Of a DNA stretch of 10,582 nt, positions 4,852-10,582 are shown in pieces. Made by a program: the position numbers and the translations under genes. The notes under the pieces are model-generated. The model was given only the letters and a program-made list of their open reading frames with translations. It was not told the origin of the DNA and ran no database searches. The stretch spans positions 1 through 10,582 of the forward strand of contig JAFAPB010000026.1 of the NCBI GenBank assembly GCA_019247335.1. The letters run 5' to 3'. Numbering within the stretch: position 1 is the first letter of the stretch; the number at the start of each line of letters is the position of its first letter. This DNA comes from Candidatus Kaiserbacteria bacterium. GTDB taxonomy: Bacteria; Patescibacteriota; Minisyncoccia; Phycocordibacterales; UBA2100.

Positions 4852-5240
4852 ACGATCCTGTCGCAGATTTCATCGTGCGCCTCACCAATGCCGGCGCCAT
4901 CAACAAGACATCGGTCTCGGTGCCGTTTTCCAATTTCAAGCTCGCGATCGCGGAGAAGCTGAAGGAGGTCGGCTATGTGCAGGCGATCGAGAAGAAGGGC
5001 AAGAAGGTAAAGAAGACGCTCGACATCTCTCTCTCGTACGATGCATCCGGCAATCCGAAGATCCAGGGCGTGAAGCGCATCTCGAAGCCCGGGCGGAGAC
5101 TCTACAAGAGCGTGCACGAGATCATTCCGGTCAAATACGGTCATGGCCTCCTTATCCTTTCGACCCCGAAGGGAATCAAGACCGATAAAGAATGCCGCAA
5201 GGAGAAGGTCGGCGGCGAAGCGCTGTTCGAAATCTGGTAA
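4845..5240 (+). CDS. rpsH: 30S ribosomal protein S8
   Basis: uS8, 131 aa, binds the central domain of 16S rRNA and is a primary assembly protein. In E. coli it is also the translational repressor of the spc operon. Conserved parts are NDPVADFIVRLTNA (3-16), VPFSNFKLAIAEKLKEVGY, VKRISKPGRRLYKS, and the C-terminal GHGLLILSTPKGIKTDKE...VGGEALFEIW. ATG 4845 gives the family-standard N-terminus and overlaps the rpsN stop. Because this gene lies second behind a structured leader, feedback by S8 on that leader is a reasonable idea, but I could not identify a copy of the S8-binding helix there. Confidence 0.98.
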   Translation: MVNDPVADFIVRLTNAGAINKTSVSVPFSNFKLAIAEKLKEVGYVQAIEKKGKKVKKTLDISLSYDASGNPKIQGVKRISKPGRRLYKSVHEIIPVKYGHGLLILSTPKGIKTDKECRKEKVGGEALFEIW

Positions 5241-5244
5241 ATCT

Positions 5245-5790
5245 ATGTCACGAGTCGGCAAAAAAGAAATACAGATCCCCGCAGGCACCGAAGTCTCGGT
5301 CGGCAGCGGCGAGATCACGGTCAAAGGGAAGGGCGGCACGCTCAAGAAGGCGCTGCATCCGGCGATCAAGATCATCGTCGAGGGCTCGACCGCTAAGGTA
5401 GAGCCTGCCAACAACTCGCGCCTCGCTCGCGCGCTCTGGGGCACCTACGCGGCGCATCTGCGCAATATGATCGCGGGCGTGAATTCGCCGTTCCAGAAGC
5501 GTCTCTCGGTGGAAGGCATCGGCTACCGCGCCGAGCTTTCGGGCAAGCAGATCAAGCTCTCGGTCGGTTTCTCGCATCCGGTCCTCGTCACCGTCCCCGA
5601 ATGCCTCACCGTCGCGATCGAGAAGAACATCATTTCGATTTCCGGCGCCGATAAGGACGCGCTCGGGCAGTTCGCTGCATCGGTGCGCGCGATCAAGAAG
5701 CCGGAGCCGTACAAGGGCAAGGGCATCCGCTACGAAGGCGAAGTCGTACGCCAGAAGGCAGGCAAGAAGGTAGCGGGCGCGGCGGCATAA
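5245..5790 (+). CDS. rplF: 50S ribosomal protein L6
   Basis: uL6, 181 aa, is a two-domain protein near the sarcin-ricin loop and the factor-binding site. The N-terminus MSRVGKKEIQIPAGTEV is the family standard and fixes ATG 5245 as the start, although the frame stays open about 100 bases further upstream into rpsH. Other hallmarks are GTYAAHLRNMIAGV, FQKRLSVEGIGYRAEL, LSVGFSHPV and the signature PEPYKGKGIRYEGEVVRQKAGK near the C-terminus (written in parts: PEPYKGKGIRY, then RQKAGKK). Length is usual. It begins 4 bases after rpsH with the spacer ATCT and no Shine-Dalgarno. Confidence 0.98.
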   Translation: MSRVGKKEIQIPAGTEVSVGSGEITVKGKGGTLKKALHPAIKIIVEGSTAKVEPANNSRLARALWGTYAAHLRNMIAGVNSPFQKRLSVEGIGYRAELSGKQIKLSVGFSHPVLVTVPECLTVAIEKNIISISGADKDALGQFAASVRAIKKPEPYKGKGIRYEGEVVRQKAGKKVAGAAA

Positions 5791-5793
5791 TCT

Positions 5794-6138
5794 ATGGCAC
5801 TCTCTAAAACACAGCAGCGAGATCGTCGGCACAAGCGCGTACGCGCGCGCGTCTCGGGCACCTCGGCTCGCCCGCGCCTCGCGGTCTACAAGTCCAACAC
5901 GCGCCTGACCGCACAGATCATCAACGATGAAGAAGGGAAGACGATCGTCGCGGTTTCCTCGGCAAGCGAGAAGGGCAAGACCCCGCGCGAACGGGCGGAG
6001 ATGGCGGCGAAGACCCTCGCGCAGAAGGCGGGAGAGAAGGGCGTGAAGCGAGTCGTCTTCGATCGCGGCGGCTTCCAGTACGCGGGTACGATCAAGCTCT
6101 TTGCCGATGCGGCGCGCGAAGCAGGATTAGACTTTTAA
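5794..6138 (+). CDS. rplR: 50S ribosomal protein L18
   Basis: uL18, 114 aa, binds 5S rRNA together with L5 in the central protuberance. Features are the basic N-terminal arm with RDRRHKRVRARVSGTSARPRLAVYKSN (residues about 10-36, here given as RVRARVSGTSARPRLAV), AQIINDEEGKTIVAVSSA, the helix ERAEMAAKTLAQKAGEKGVKRVVFDRGGFQY (seen as KRVVFDRGGFQY) and the end ADAAREAGLDF, where most bacteria have ADAAREAGLxF. Size is as expected. The start is 3 bases after rplF, TCT lies immediately before ATG, and there is no Shine-Dalgarno. Confidence 0.97.
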   Translation: MALSKTQQRDRRHKRVRARVSGTSARPRLAVYKSNTRLTAQIINDEEGKTIVAVSSASEKGKTPRERAEMAAKTLAQKAGEKGVKRVVFDRGGFQYAGTIKLFADAAREAGLDF

Positions 6139-6147
6139 TTCATTACT

Positions 6148-6756
6148 ATGGCCGAAAACCAAACACAGAACGAGAATATGGCGGCGACGGAGAATATCGG
6201 CGCTGAAGCGCAGGCTCCGCAGGAGTTGCAGGGTGCCCGCCCCATGCGTGGCGGACGCGACAGCCGCGATCGACGCGGTCCTCGAGGGCCCCGCCGCGGC
6301 GGCCCGCGCGATGATCGTGCGCGCTCCGAATTCGCGCAGAAGATGATCGGCATCCGCCGCGTCGCGCGCGTTATGGCAGGCGGCCGCCGCTTCAATTTCT
6401 CCGCAGCGCTCGTTTTGGGTGACAAGAAAGGCCGCGTCGGCGTCGGCGTCGGCAAGGCCGCTGACACGCAGCTCGCGATCGAGAAGGCGACCCGCGCCGC
6501 AAAGCGCGCGATGGTCTCGATCAAGCTCACCAAGAGCCGCTCGATCCCGCACAACGTCGATGCCAAATACTGCGCATCAGTCGTCGAGATCCGCCCGTCG
6601 CCAGGCCGCGGACTCGTCGCCGGCTCGTCCGTCCGTACCGTGCTCGAGCTCGCCGGCGTTTCCGACGTCACCGCAAAACTCCTCTCGCGCTCGAAGAATC
6701 CCATCAACAATGCCCGCGCCGCGATCGCCGCGCTTAAGAGCGTCGAAATGAAATAG
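6148..6756 (+). CDS. rpsE: 30S ribosomal protein S5 with long Arg/Gly-rich N-terminal extension
   Basis: uS5, 202 aa, sits at the mRNA entry and the 30S neck and affects decoding fidelity. The core starts near residue 60 with EFAQKMIGIRRVARVMAGGRRFNFSA, and continues with LGDKKGRVGVGVGKA, the RSIPHNVDAKY segment and PGRGLVAGSSVRTVLELAGV, all family features. The first 59 residues are extra: 1-28 are Gln/Asn/Glu-rich and 31-59 are Arg/Gly/Pro-rich (RGGRDSRDRRGPRGPRRGG). The usual bacterial protein is about 160-170 aa. A second ATG at 6178 would remove only ten residues. rplO starts one base after the stop, so rpmD (L30), which normally follows rpsE, is absent. Confidence 0.97.
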   Translation: MAENQTQNENMAATENIGAEAQAPQELQGARPMRGGRDSRDRRGPRGPRRGGPRDDRARSEFAQKMIGIRRVARVMAGGRRFNFSAALVLGDKKGRVGVGVGKAADTQLAIEKATRAAKRAMVSIKLTKSRSIPHNVDAKYCASVVEIRPSPGRGLVAGSSVRTVLELAGVSDVTAKLLSRSKNPINNARAAIAALKSVEMK

Positions 6757-6757
6757 T

Positions 6758-7204
6758 ATGGCTCTCCACGATCTCAAACGAACAGGGAAGCGCCCGTACC
6801 GGCGCGTCGGCCGCGGTCAGTCTTCTACGCGCGGCAAGCAATCGGGACGCGGCGGCAAGGGCCAGACCGCGCGCGCGGGTCACAAGATCCGCCCGGAATG
6901 GCGCGACATCATCAAGAAGCTCCCCAAGCGCCGCGGATTTGGCAAGAATCGCGGGCGCACGGTCGACGCGAGCCGCCCTGATGCGGTCGCGGTATCCGTT
7001 TCGCGTCTCGATAAGCTCTTCGAGAGCGGCGCGGAGATCTCGTGCAAGCTCCTCATGGAAAAGGGCGTGATCGGCCGCAAGAAAGTCCCGGTCAAGATCG
7101 TCGCGGGTGAGACCTCCAAGAAATTCACGATCAAAGACTGCGAAGTATCGTCGACGGCGCGCGCTGCGATCGAGAAAGCGGGCGGCACCGTAGCAACTGC
7201 ATAA
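6758..7204 (+). CDS. rplO: 50S ribosomal protein L15
   Basis: uL15, 148 aa, binds 23S rRNA deep in the 50S and is needed for late assembly. The N-terminal half is the typical Gly/Arg-rich extended segment: RVGRGQSSTRGKQSGRGGKGQ followed by ARAGHKIRPEW and LPKRRGFGKNR (given in pieces). The C-terminal domain has VIGRKKVPVKIVAGET and the final CEVSSTARAAIEKAGGTV, where most family members end with SxxAxxAIExAGG. Length is normal. It follows rpsE by a single T and precedes secY by 4 bases, as expected for the spc operon apart from the missing L30 gene. Confidence 0.97.
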   Translation: MALHDLKRTGKRPYRRVGRGQSSTRGKQSGRGGKGQTARAGHKIRPEWRDIIKKLPKRRGFGKNRGRTVDASRPDAVAVSVSRLDKLFESGAEISCKLLMEKGVIGRKKVPVKIVAGETSKKFTIKDCEVSSTARAAIEKAGGTVATA

Positions 7205-7208
7205 GCCT

Positions 7209-8483
7209 ATGTGGGAAACATTCGTCAGAAAGGTAAAGCTCGTCTTCGAAGATGAGACGCTCCGAAAGCGCATTCTTTTCGTGTTGGTAGCACTGCTTAT
7301 CTTCCGCCTCCTTGCGGCGATCCCGATCCCGGGCATCAACGCGGCGTCGCTCCAGGCGTTCCTCAACAACAACCAATTCTTCGGGCTTCTCAACGTTTTC
7401 TCCGGCGGCGGCTTCTCGAATCTTTCCATCGTGATGCTCGGCGTCGGCCCCTACATCACCGCATCGATCGTCATGCAGCTCATGACGATCCTTATTCCGA
7501 AATTGAAGGAGATGTATCAGGAGGAAGGCGAGGCGGGCCGCGCGCGTTTCGCGCAGTACTCGCGTTACCTCACCGTGCCGCTCGCATTCATCCAGGGATT
7601 CGGTTTCCTCTTGCTGCTCCAGCAGAACGGCATCATTCCGGCGCTCTCGCTCTTCGCGCTCATCACCAACGTGACCGTGATCGCCGCCGGCTCGATCTTC
7701 CTCATGTGGCTCGGCGAGCTCATCACCGAGTTCGGCGTGGGTAACGGCGTCTCGCTCATCATCTTCGCGGGTATCGTCTCACGCATTCCACGCGATCTCT
7801 CGCAGACGGTCTTCACCTTCGACGTCTCGCAGCTGCCGGCCTACCTCGGCTTCATCGCCGCGGCGATGGTCATCATGGCGGGTGTCGTCTTCATTACGGA
7901 GGCGGAGCGTCCGATCCCGGTCACCTACGCGCGCCGCGTGCGCGGCATGAAGGTCCTCGGCGGCATCTCGACGTACCTGCCGCTGCGCGTCAACCAAGCC
8001 GGCGTGATCCCGATCGTCTTTGCGCTCTCATTCTTGCTTTTCCCGCAGATGATCGCGACCTTCCTCTCGCGCGCATCGATCGTCTGGCTCGCGACCGGCG
8101 CCGCTAAGGTCGTCGCGTGGCTGCAGAATCAGTGGATCTATGGCGGTCTCTACTTCCTGCTCGTCGTCATCTTCACGTACTTCTATACGGCGATCACGTT
8201 CGAGCCGCATCAGGTCGCAAAAAATCTGCAGAAAAACGGCGCCTTTATTCCGGGTGTGCGCCCGGGCGGTACGACCGCGGAGTATCTTGGCAATATCATC
8301 ACGCGCATCACGCTCGTCGGCGCGCTCTTCCTGGGTCTCCTCGCCGTCTTGCCGCTCATTCTCCAGGGCGTGACGGGGATCACCGCGATCACGATCGGCG
8401 GCACCGCGCTCCTCATCGTCGTCTCGGTCGTACTCGATCTGGTGAAAAAGATCGACGCGCAAACATCCATCCGCGAATACTAG
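7209..8483 (+). CDS. secY: Protein translocase channel subunit SecY
   Basis: SecY, 424 aa, forms the membrane channel through which the Sec system exports or inserts proteins. The sequence shows about ten hydrophobic helices. The first follows LRKRILFVLV and carries RLLAAIPIPGI. The plug and second helix contain NVFSGGGFSNLSIVMLGVGPYI, a well-known SecY block (here shortened to FSNLSIVMLGVGPYI). The loop ITEAERPIPVTYARR, the segment LPLRVNQAGVIPIVFA, and FIPGVRPGGTTAEYL with the functionally key Arg before PG are all present. Length matches the usual 420-440 aa. In E. coli secY is also in the spc operon. Here it is the last gene before a strong hairpin, so it ends the transcript that begins at 4535. 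The start is 4 bases after rplO without a Shine-Dalgarno. Confidence 0.98.
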   Translation: MWETFVRKVKLVFEDETLRKRILFVLVALLIFRLLAAIPIPGINAASLQAFLNNNQFFGLLNVFSGGGFSNLSIVMLGVGPYITASIVMQLMTILIPKLKEMYQEEGEAGRARFAQYSRYLTVPLAFIQGFGFLLLLQQNGIIPALSLFALITNVTVIAAGSIFLMWLGELITEFGVGNGVSLIIFAGIVSRIPRDLSQTVFTFDVSQLPAYLGFIAAAMVIMAGVVFITEAERPIPVTYARRVRGMKVLGGISTYLPLRVNQAGVIPIVFALSFLLFPQMIATFLSRASIVWLATGAAKVVAWLQNQWIYGGLYFLLVVIFTYFYTAITFEPHQVAKNLQKNGAFIPGVRPGGTTAEYLGNIITRITLVGALFLGLLAVLPLILQGVTGITAITIGGTALLIVVSVVLDLVKKIDAQTSIREY

Positions 8484-8484
8484 A

Positions 8485-8508
8485 AAACGGCGCCGAAAGG
8501 CGCCGTTT
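8485..8508 (+). terminator. Rho-independent-type terminator after secY
   Basis: AAACGGCGCC pairs perfectly over ten positions with GGCGCCGTTT around a GAAA tetraloop closed by C-G, a very stable GNRA hairpin. The T-tract is short and interrupted (TTT CGC TTT). The hairpin starts two bases after the secY stop and precedes a new promoter, so it marks the end of the spc transcript. Confidence 0.8.
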
Positions 8509-8511
8509 CGC

Positions 8512-8547
8512 TTTGTGAATAGGTAATGTAATGGTAAATTTCTCGCA
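8512..8547 (+). promoter_or_regulatory. Putative leaderless promoter of the gmk-adk-map group
   Basis: TTTGTG (8512-8517) and TAAATT (8535-8540) are separated by 17 bases. ATG follows the -10 box after seven bases (TCTCGCA). Transcription would therefore start at or within a base or two of the start codon, and no Shine-Dalgarno is present. The -35 begins four bases after the secY terminator stem. Confidence 0.6.
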
Positions 8548-9123
8548 ATGAAAAACGTGCTGGTCATCGCGGGACCGTCGGGGTCTGGCAAGAACGCGGT
8601 CATGCGCGAACTCATGCAGCGCTACTCCAAGTTTGACCGCCTCGTCACCATAACGACGCGCATGATGCGCCCGGGTGATGTCGATGGCGTCGACTATCAT
8701 TTCTTCACGCAGGAGCGATTTGATGAGGAAATGGCTGCGGGAAACATTCCGGAACACCGATTCGTGCCGGCTCTCAATACGTATTACGGAATCTACAAGC
8801 CTGAGCTCGATAAGAAGATCAAAGCAGGGAAGATCGTCATCGCCGCGGTTGATATCGAGGGCGCGCGCTATCTCAAAGAGGCCTACAACGCGACCACCAT
8901 ATTCATCATGCCGGAATCGCTCGAACAATTTAAAGGACGTCTCCGTGCTCGCAATCCCGAGTGGTCGCAGAAGGAATTCGACGAGCGCATGCGGATCACG
9001 GAGAATGAATTGCGCGTACATGCGCCGCAATACGACTACCGCGTGGTGAATGCCGACGGCGCGCTTCAGGAAACGGTCGATGAGGTCGTAGGCATTCTCC
9101 AGCGCGAAGGCTATACTCTCTAA
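8548..9123 (+). CDS. gmk: Guanylate kinase homologue with altered active-site residues
   Basis: The 191-aa product aligns with guanylate kinase, which converts GMP and ATP to GDP and ADP in the cytoplasm. It has the P-loop GPSGSGKN (9-16), the GMP-binding block TTRMMRPGDVDGVDYHF (36-52) with Arg38, Arg41 and Tyr50, Glu69, YYG (79-81), VDIEGA (101-106, Asp102) and IFIMPESLEQFKGRLRAR. The length is close to the usual 190-210. Two positions are unusual: Asn16 replaces the Ser/Thr of the P-loop that helps bind Mg, and Ile82 replaces the Ser/Thr after YYG that contacts GMP in known enzymes. It may have modified activity or specificity, or these may be lineage-tolerated changes. ATG 8548 fits the leaderless promoter and the family N-terminus. 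adk follows after 3 bases. Confidence 0.88.
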   Translation: MKNVLVIAGPSGSGKNAVMRELMQRYSKFDRLVTITTRMMRPGDVDGVDYHFFTQERFDEEMAAGNIPEHRFVPALNTYYGIYKPELDKKIKAGKIVIAAVDIEGARYLKEAYNATTIFIMPESLEQFKGRLRARNPEWSQKEFDERMRITENELRVHAPQYDYRVVNADGALQETVDEVVGILQREGYTL

Positions 9124-9126
9124 GCT

Positions 9127-9717
9127 ATGCAACCGCTCACGTTACTTTTCTTCGGCTCGCAGGGCGCCGGTAAGGGCACGCAGGTGCAAATGCTCATCGA
9201 TTATCTCAAGGCGCATACGCCGAATGAGATCATTCGCATTGATATGGGGCATGAGCTTCGCGCGCTTCGCGACGGCGGCTCCTATGCGGGGAAGCTCACC
9301 GGCGAAGTGATCGATCAGGGCCTCCGCATGCCCGATTTCATGCCGGTCTTTTTGCAGACAAAAAAGCTCGTCGATAATTTCACGGGGGAAGAGCACATCA
9401 TCGCCGACGGCCTCGCGCGCGGTGCGGATCAGACGCGCGGCTACGACGACATGATGAAATTCTTCAAGCGCGATAATTTCCAGATCATCAACCTCGTGAT
9501 CTCCGACGACACGGCGGTGAAGCGGCTTCTGGCCCGCGGTCGCAACGACGACACCGAAGACGCGATCCGCCGCCGCCTCGCTTGGACGAAGACCGACGTC
9601 ATGCCGCAGATCGAGCTTCTCAAGGAACGCGGCCGCACCATCCATGAGATCGACGGCGAGCCCGATACCGAGACGATTCACAAAAATATTCTCTCCGTGC
9701 TAGGCTTCTCGCAATGA
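9127..9717 (+). CDS. adk: Adenylate kinase-like nucleoside monophosphate kinase
   Basis: The 196-aa protein has the adenylate kinase fold signature: P-loop GSQGAGKGTQ (10-19), a helix with Arg45 in DMGHELRAL (39-47), DGLAR at 94-98 in the place of the family's DGFPR, and the arginine-rich ARGRNDDTEDAIRRRL (136-151), which contains the catalytic DD and Arg residues. It is short, with no zinc-finger or long LID between residues 133 and 150, so it is a short-LID form. It would catalyse ATP + AMP to 2 ADP, though the changes at GDxxR (here GHELR) and FPR (here LAR) leave the acceptor nucleotide open. In E. coli adk is unlinked, but in many other bacteria adk lies between secY and map, which supports the call. 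It overlaps map by 4 bases (ATGA). Confidence 0.85.
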   Translation: MQPLTLLFFGSQGAGKGTQVQMLIDYLKAHTPNEIIRIDMGHELRALRDGGSYAGKLTGEVIDQGLRMPDFMPVFLQTKKLVDNFTGEEHIIADGLARGADQTRGYDDMMKFFKRDNFQIINLVISDDTAVKRLLARGRNDDTEDAIRRRLAWTKTDVMPQIELLKERGRTIHEIDGEPDTETIHKNILSVLGFSQ

Positions 9718-10472
9718 TCGCCACGACAGCAGAAGAGATAGCGATTTTGCGCGAAGGCGGGAGGCGCCTTGCGCGGCACGTCCGAATTTTGAGAGAGATG
9801 GTAAAGCCGGGCGTAACCGGCGCGCAGCTTGAGGCGAAAGCGCGGGAAATGGTGGAAGCCGAAGGCGACGAGCTCGCCTTTATGAATTACGGCAAGGACC
9901 CGTTCCCGTCGGGACTCTGTTTTTCCGTCAACGACGTCATCGTGCACTGCCCGGCGAGCGAGCAGGAAGCGCCTGTCCAGGAAGGTGATGTCGTCTGCCT
10001 CGATTTCGGCATCAAGCACGACGGGCTCTATACCGATCATGCGGTTACGGTGATCGCCGGCACGCCGAAGAGCGATGAGGACGTGCGGCTCGTCAACGGC
10101 ACGTTCGAAGCGCTCAAGATCGGCATCACGCAGGCGAAAGTCGGGAACACGACGGGCGATATCGGCTATGCGGTGGAGAAATTCGCAAAGCAGCAGAAAT
10201 TCGGCTACCCCAAGAATCTTTCGGGACACGGCGTCGGCAAAAAAGTGCACGAAGAGCCGCATGTGCCGAATTTCGGCGCGCCCGGTTCCGGCGAGAAGCT
10301 CGTCGAAGGGCTCGTCATCGCGATCGAGCCGATGTTTACGCTCGGATCAGGCGAACTGATCGTTGATAAGGACGGCCACTCGTACAAAACAAAAGACGGC
10401 TCGCGCTCCGCGCATGCGGAACACACGGTGATCGTCACCAAAGACGGCCCCGAGATCCTTACGAAGGAATAG
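9714..10472 (+). CDS. map: Type I methionine aminopeptidase
   Basis: Map, 252 aa, removes the initiator methionine from nascent proteins at the ribosome. The pita-bread metallopeptidase residues are all visible, at nearly E. coli numbering: His78 (VIVHCP), metal ligands Asp97 (CLDFG), Asp108 (YTDHAV), His172 (SGHGVG), Glu205 (IEPMF) and Glu236 (AEHTV), plus His179 (KKVHEEPHVPNFG). It is type Ia: there is no N-terminal SH3 or zinc extension and no type II insert. Length is slightly below the usual 260 aa. The start overlaps the adk stop by 4 bases, so translation is probably coupled. Placement after adk is common in bacteria, where infA often follows; here a NUDIX gene follows instead. Confidence 0.97.
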   Translation: MIATTAEEIAILREGGRRLARHVRILREMVKPGVTGAQLEAKAREMVEAEGDELAFMNYGKDPFPSGLCFSVNDVIVHCPASEQEAPVQEGDVVCLDFGIKHDGLYTDHAVTVIAGTPKSDEDVRLVNGTFEALKIGITQAKVGNTTGDIGYAVEKFAKQQKFGYPKNLSGHGVGKKVHEEPHVPNFGAPGSGEKLVEGLVIAIEPMFTLGSGELIVDKDGHSYKTKDGSRSAHAEHTVIVTKDGPEILTKE

Positions 10473-10473
10473 T

Positions 10474-10582
10474 ATGGAGAAGACCTATATCGATAAGCTC
10501 GCGTTTATCGAATTGAGAGGTCGCAAGATATTGGAAACAAAGAGCATAGGCAAAGATGCATGGTATATCCCAGGCGGCAAAC
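10474..10582 (+). CDS. NUDIX hydrolase, N-terminal part (3' end outside window)
   Basis: Thirty-six codons are visible after the map stop with a one-base gap. They read MEKTYIDKLAFIELRGRKIL and then ETKSIGKDAWYIPGGK. The N-terminal strand pattern and the W-Y-x-P-G-G-K segment are typical of the start of NUDIX hydrolases, just before the GxxxxxExxxEE helix that would lie beyond the window. Such enzymes hydrolyse nucleotide-like diphosphates, for example damaged dNTPs, but the substrate cannot be inferred from this fragment. It appears to be the next gene in the gmk-adk-map unit. The start has no Shine-Dalgarno and is probably coupled to map. Confidence 0.75.
   Translation, partial: MEKTYIDKLAFIELRGRKILETKSIGKDAWYIPGGK

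Noticed and set aside
5143..5244. Upstream extension of rplF into rpsH
   Set aside because: The L6 N-terminus MSRVGKK at 5245 is the family standard; the extra 34 codons are just open frame inside rpsH.
4479..5444. Long open frame of 321 codons on the minus strand
   Set aside because: It lies antisense to rpsN, rpsH and rplF, all of which are certain. The frame has no recognisable motif and results from the GC-rich codon bias of those genes.
8413..9132. Open frame of 239 codons on the minus strand across the secY-gmk junction
   Set aside because: It would run through the secY terminator and the gmk promoter and is antisense to clearly conserved proteins.
1..10582. UGA recoded to glycine as in SR1 and Gracilibacteria
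   Set aside because: TGA ends the methyltransferase, membrane-protein and adk genes at sensible positions and does not occur inside the conserved proteins.
1..10582. CRISPR array, tRNA or rRNA genes
   Set aside because: No regularly spaced repeats were seen and all stretches outside the listed genes are too short or lack tRNA or rRNA features.

Overview
The window is a stretch of the spc ribosomal-protein operon and its distal genes, all on the + strand, from a bacterium that is most likely a member of the Candidate Phyla Radiation (Patescibacteria, probably a Parcubacteria-type lineage). The main evidence is that rpsE is followed by rplO with only one base between them, so rpmD (L30) is missing. 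L30 loss is a recognised trait of that radiation. The zinc-ribbon S14, the arginine-rich tail on S5 and the unusual adenylate kinase type agree with this. TGA is used as a normal stop (methyltransferase, membrane protein and adk genes), which argues against the code-25 lineages SR1 and Gracilibacteria. No marker gene allows a finer placement.

Layout. (1) 1-2340: end of rpsC, then rplP, rpmC, rpsQ, rplN, rplX, rplE, packed with gaps of 1-10 bases. (2) 2341-2400: a perfect inverted repeat and a terminator-like hairpin. (3) 2408-4487: a non-ribosomal block inserted between rplE and rpsN. It holds a SAM-dependent methyltransferase, a secreted proline-rich protein, a degenerate cupin, a decayed copy of the methyltransferase 3' end, and a three-helix membrane protein. 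The cupin and membrane-protein genes are about 41-42% GC by hand count of 120 bases each, against about 63% in a sample of rplF. (4) 4488-4665: a good promoter and a roughly 130-nt leader that can fold into alternative structures, restarting ribosomal transcription. (5) 4666-8483: rpsN, rpsH, rplF, rplR, rpsE, rplO, secY, closed by a strong GAAA-loop hairpin. (6) 8512-10582: a new promoter, then gmk-like, adk-like, map and the start of a NUDIX hydrolase gene.

How it works together. Regions 1 and 5 supply 30S and 50S proteins and the SecY channel. Map removes the initiator methionine from new proteins and the two NMP kinases feed nucleotide pools, so the window is mostly a translation and growth cluster. 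The classical operon has been cut into separately transcribed pieces by the inserted block. Two expression habits recur. Genes inside operons almost all lack a Shine-Dalgarno sequence and begin a few bases after the previous stop. Genes that start transcription units have a -10 box only 6-7 bases before ATG, as expected for leaderless mRNAs.

I found no clearly new multi-gene system. The best candidates for follow-up are the possible attenuator upstream of rpsN, the methyltransferase-end repeat that brackets foreign-looking genes, and the altered active-site residues in the guanylate kinase homologue.
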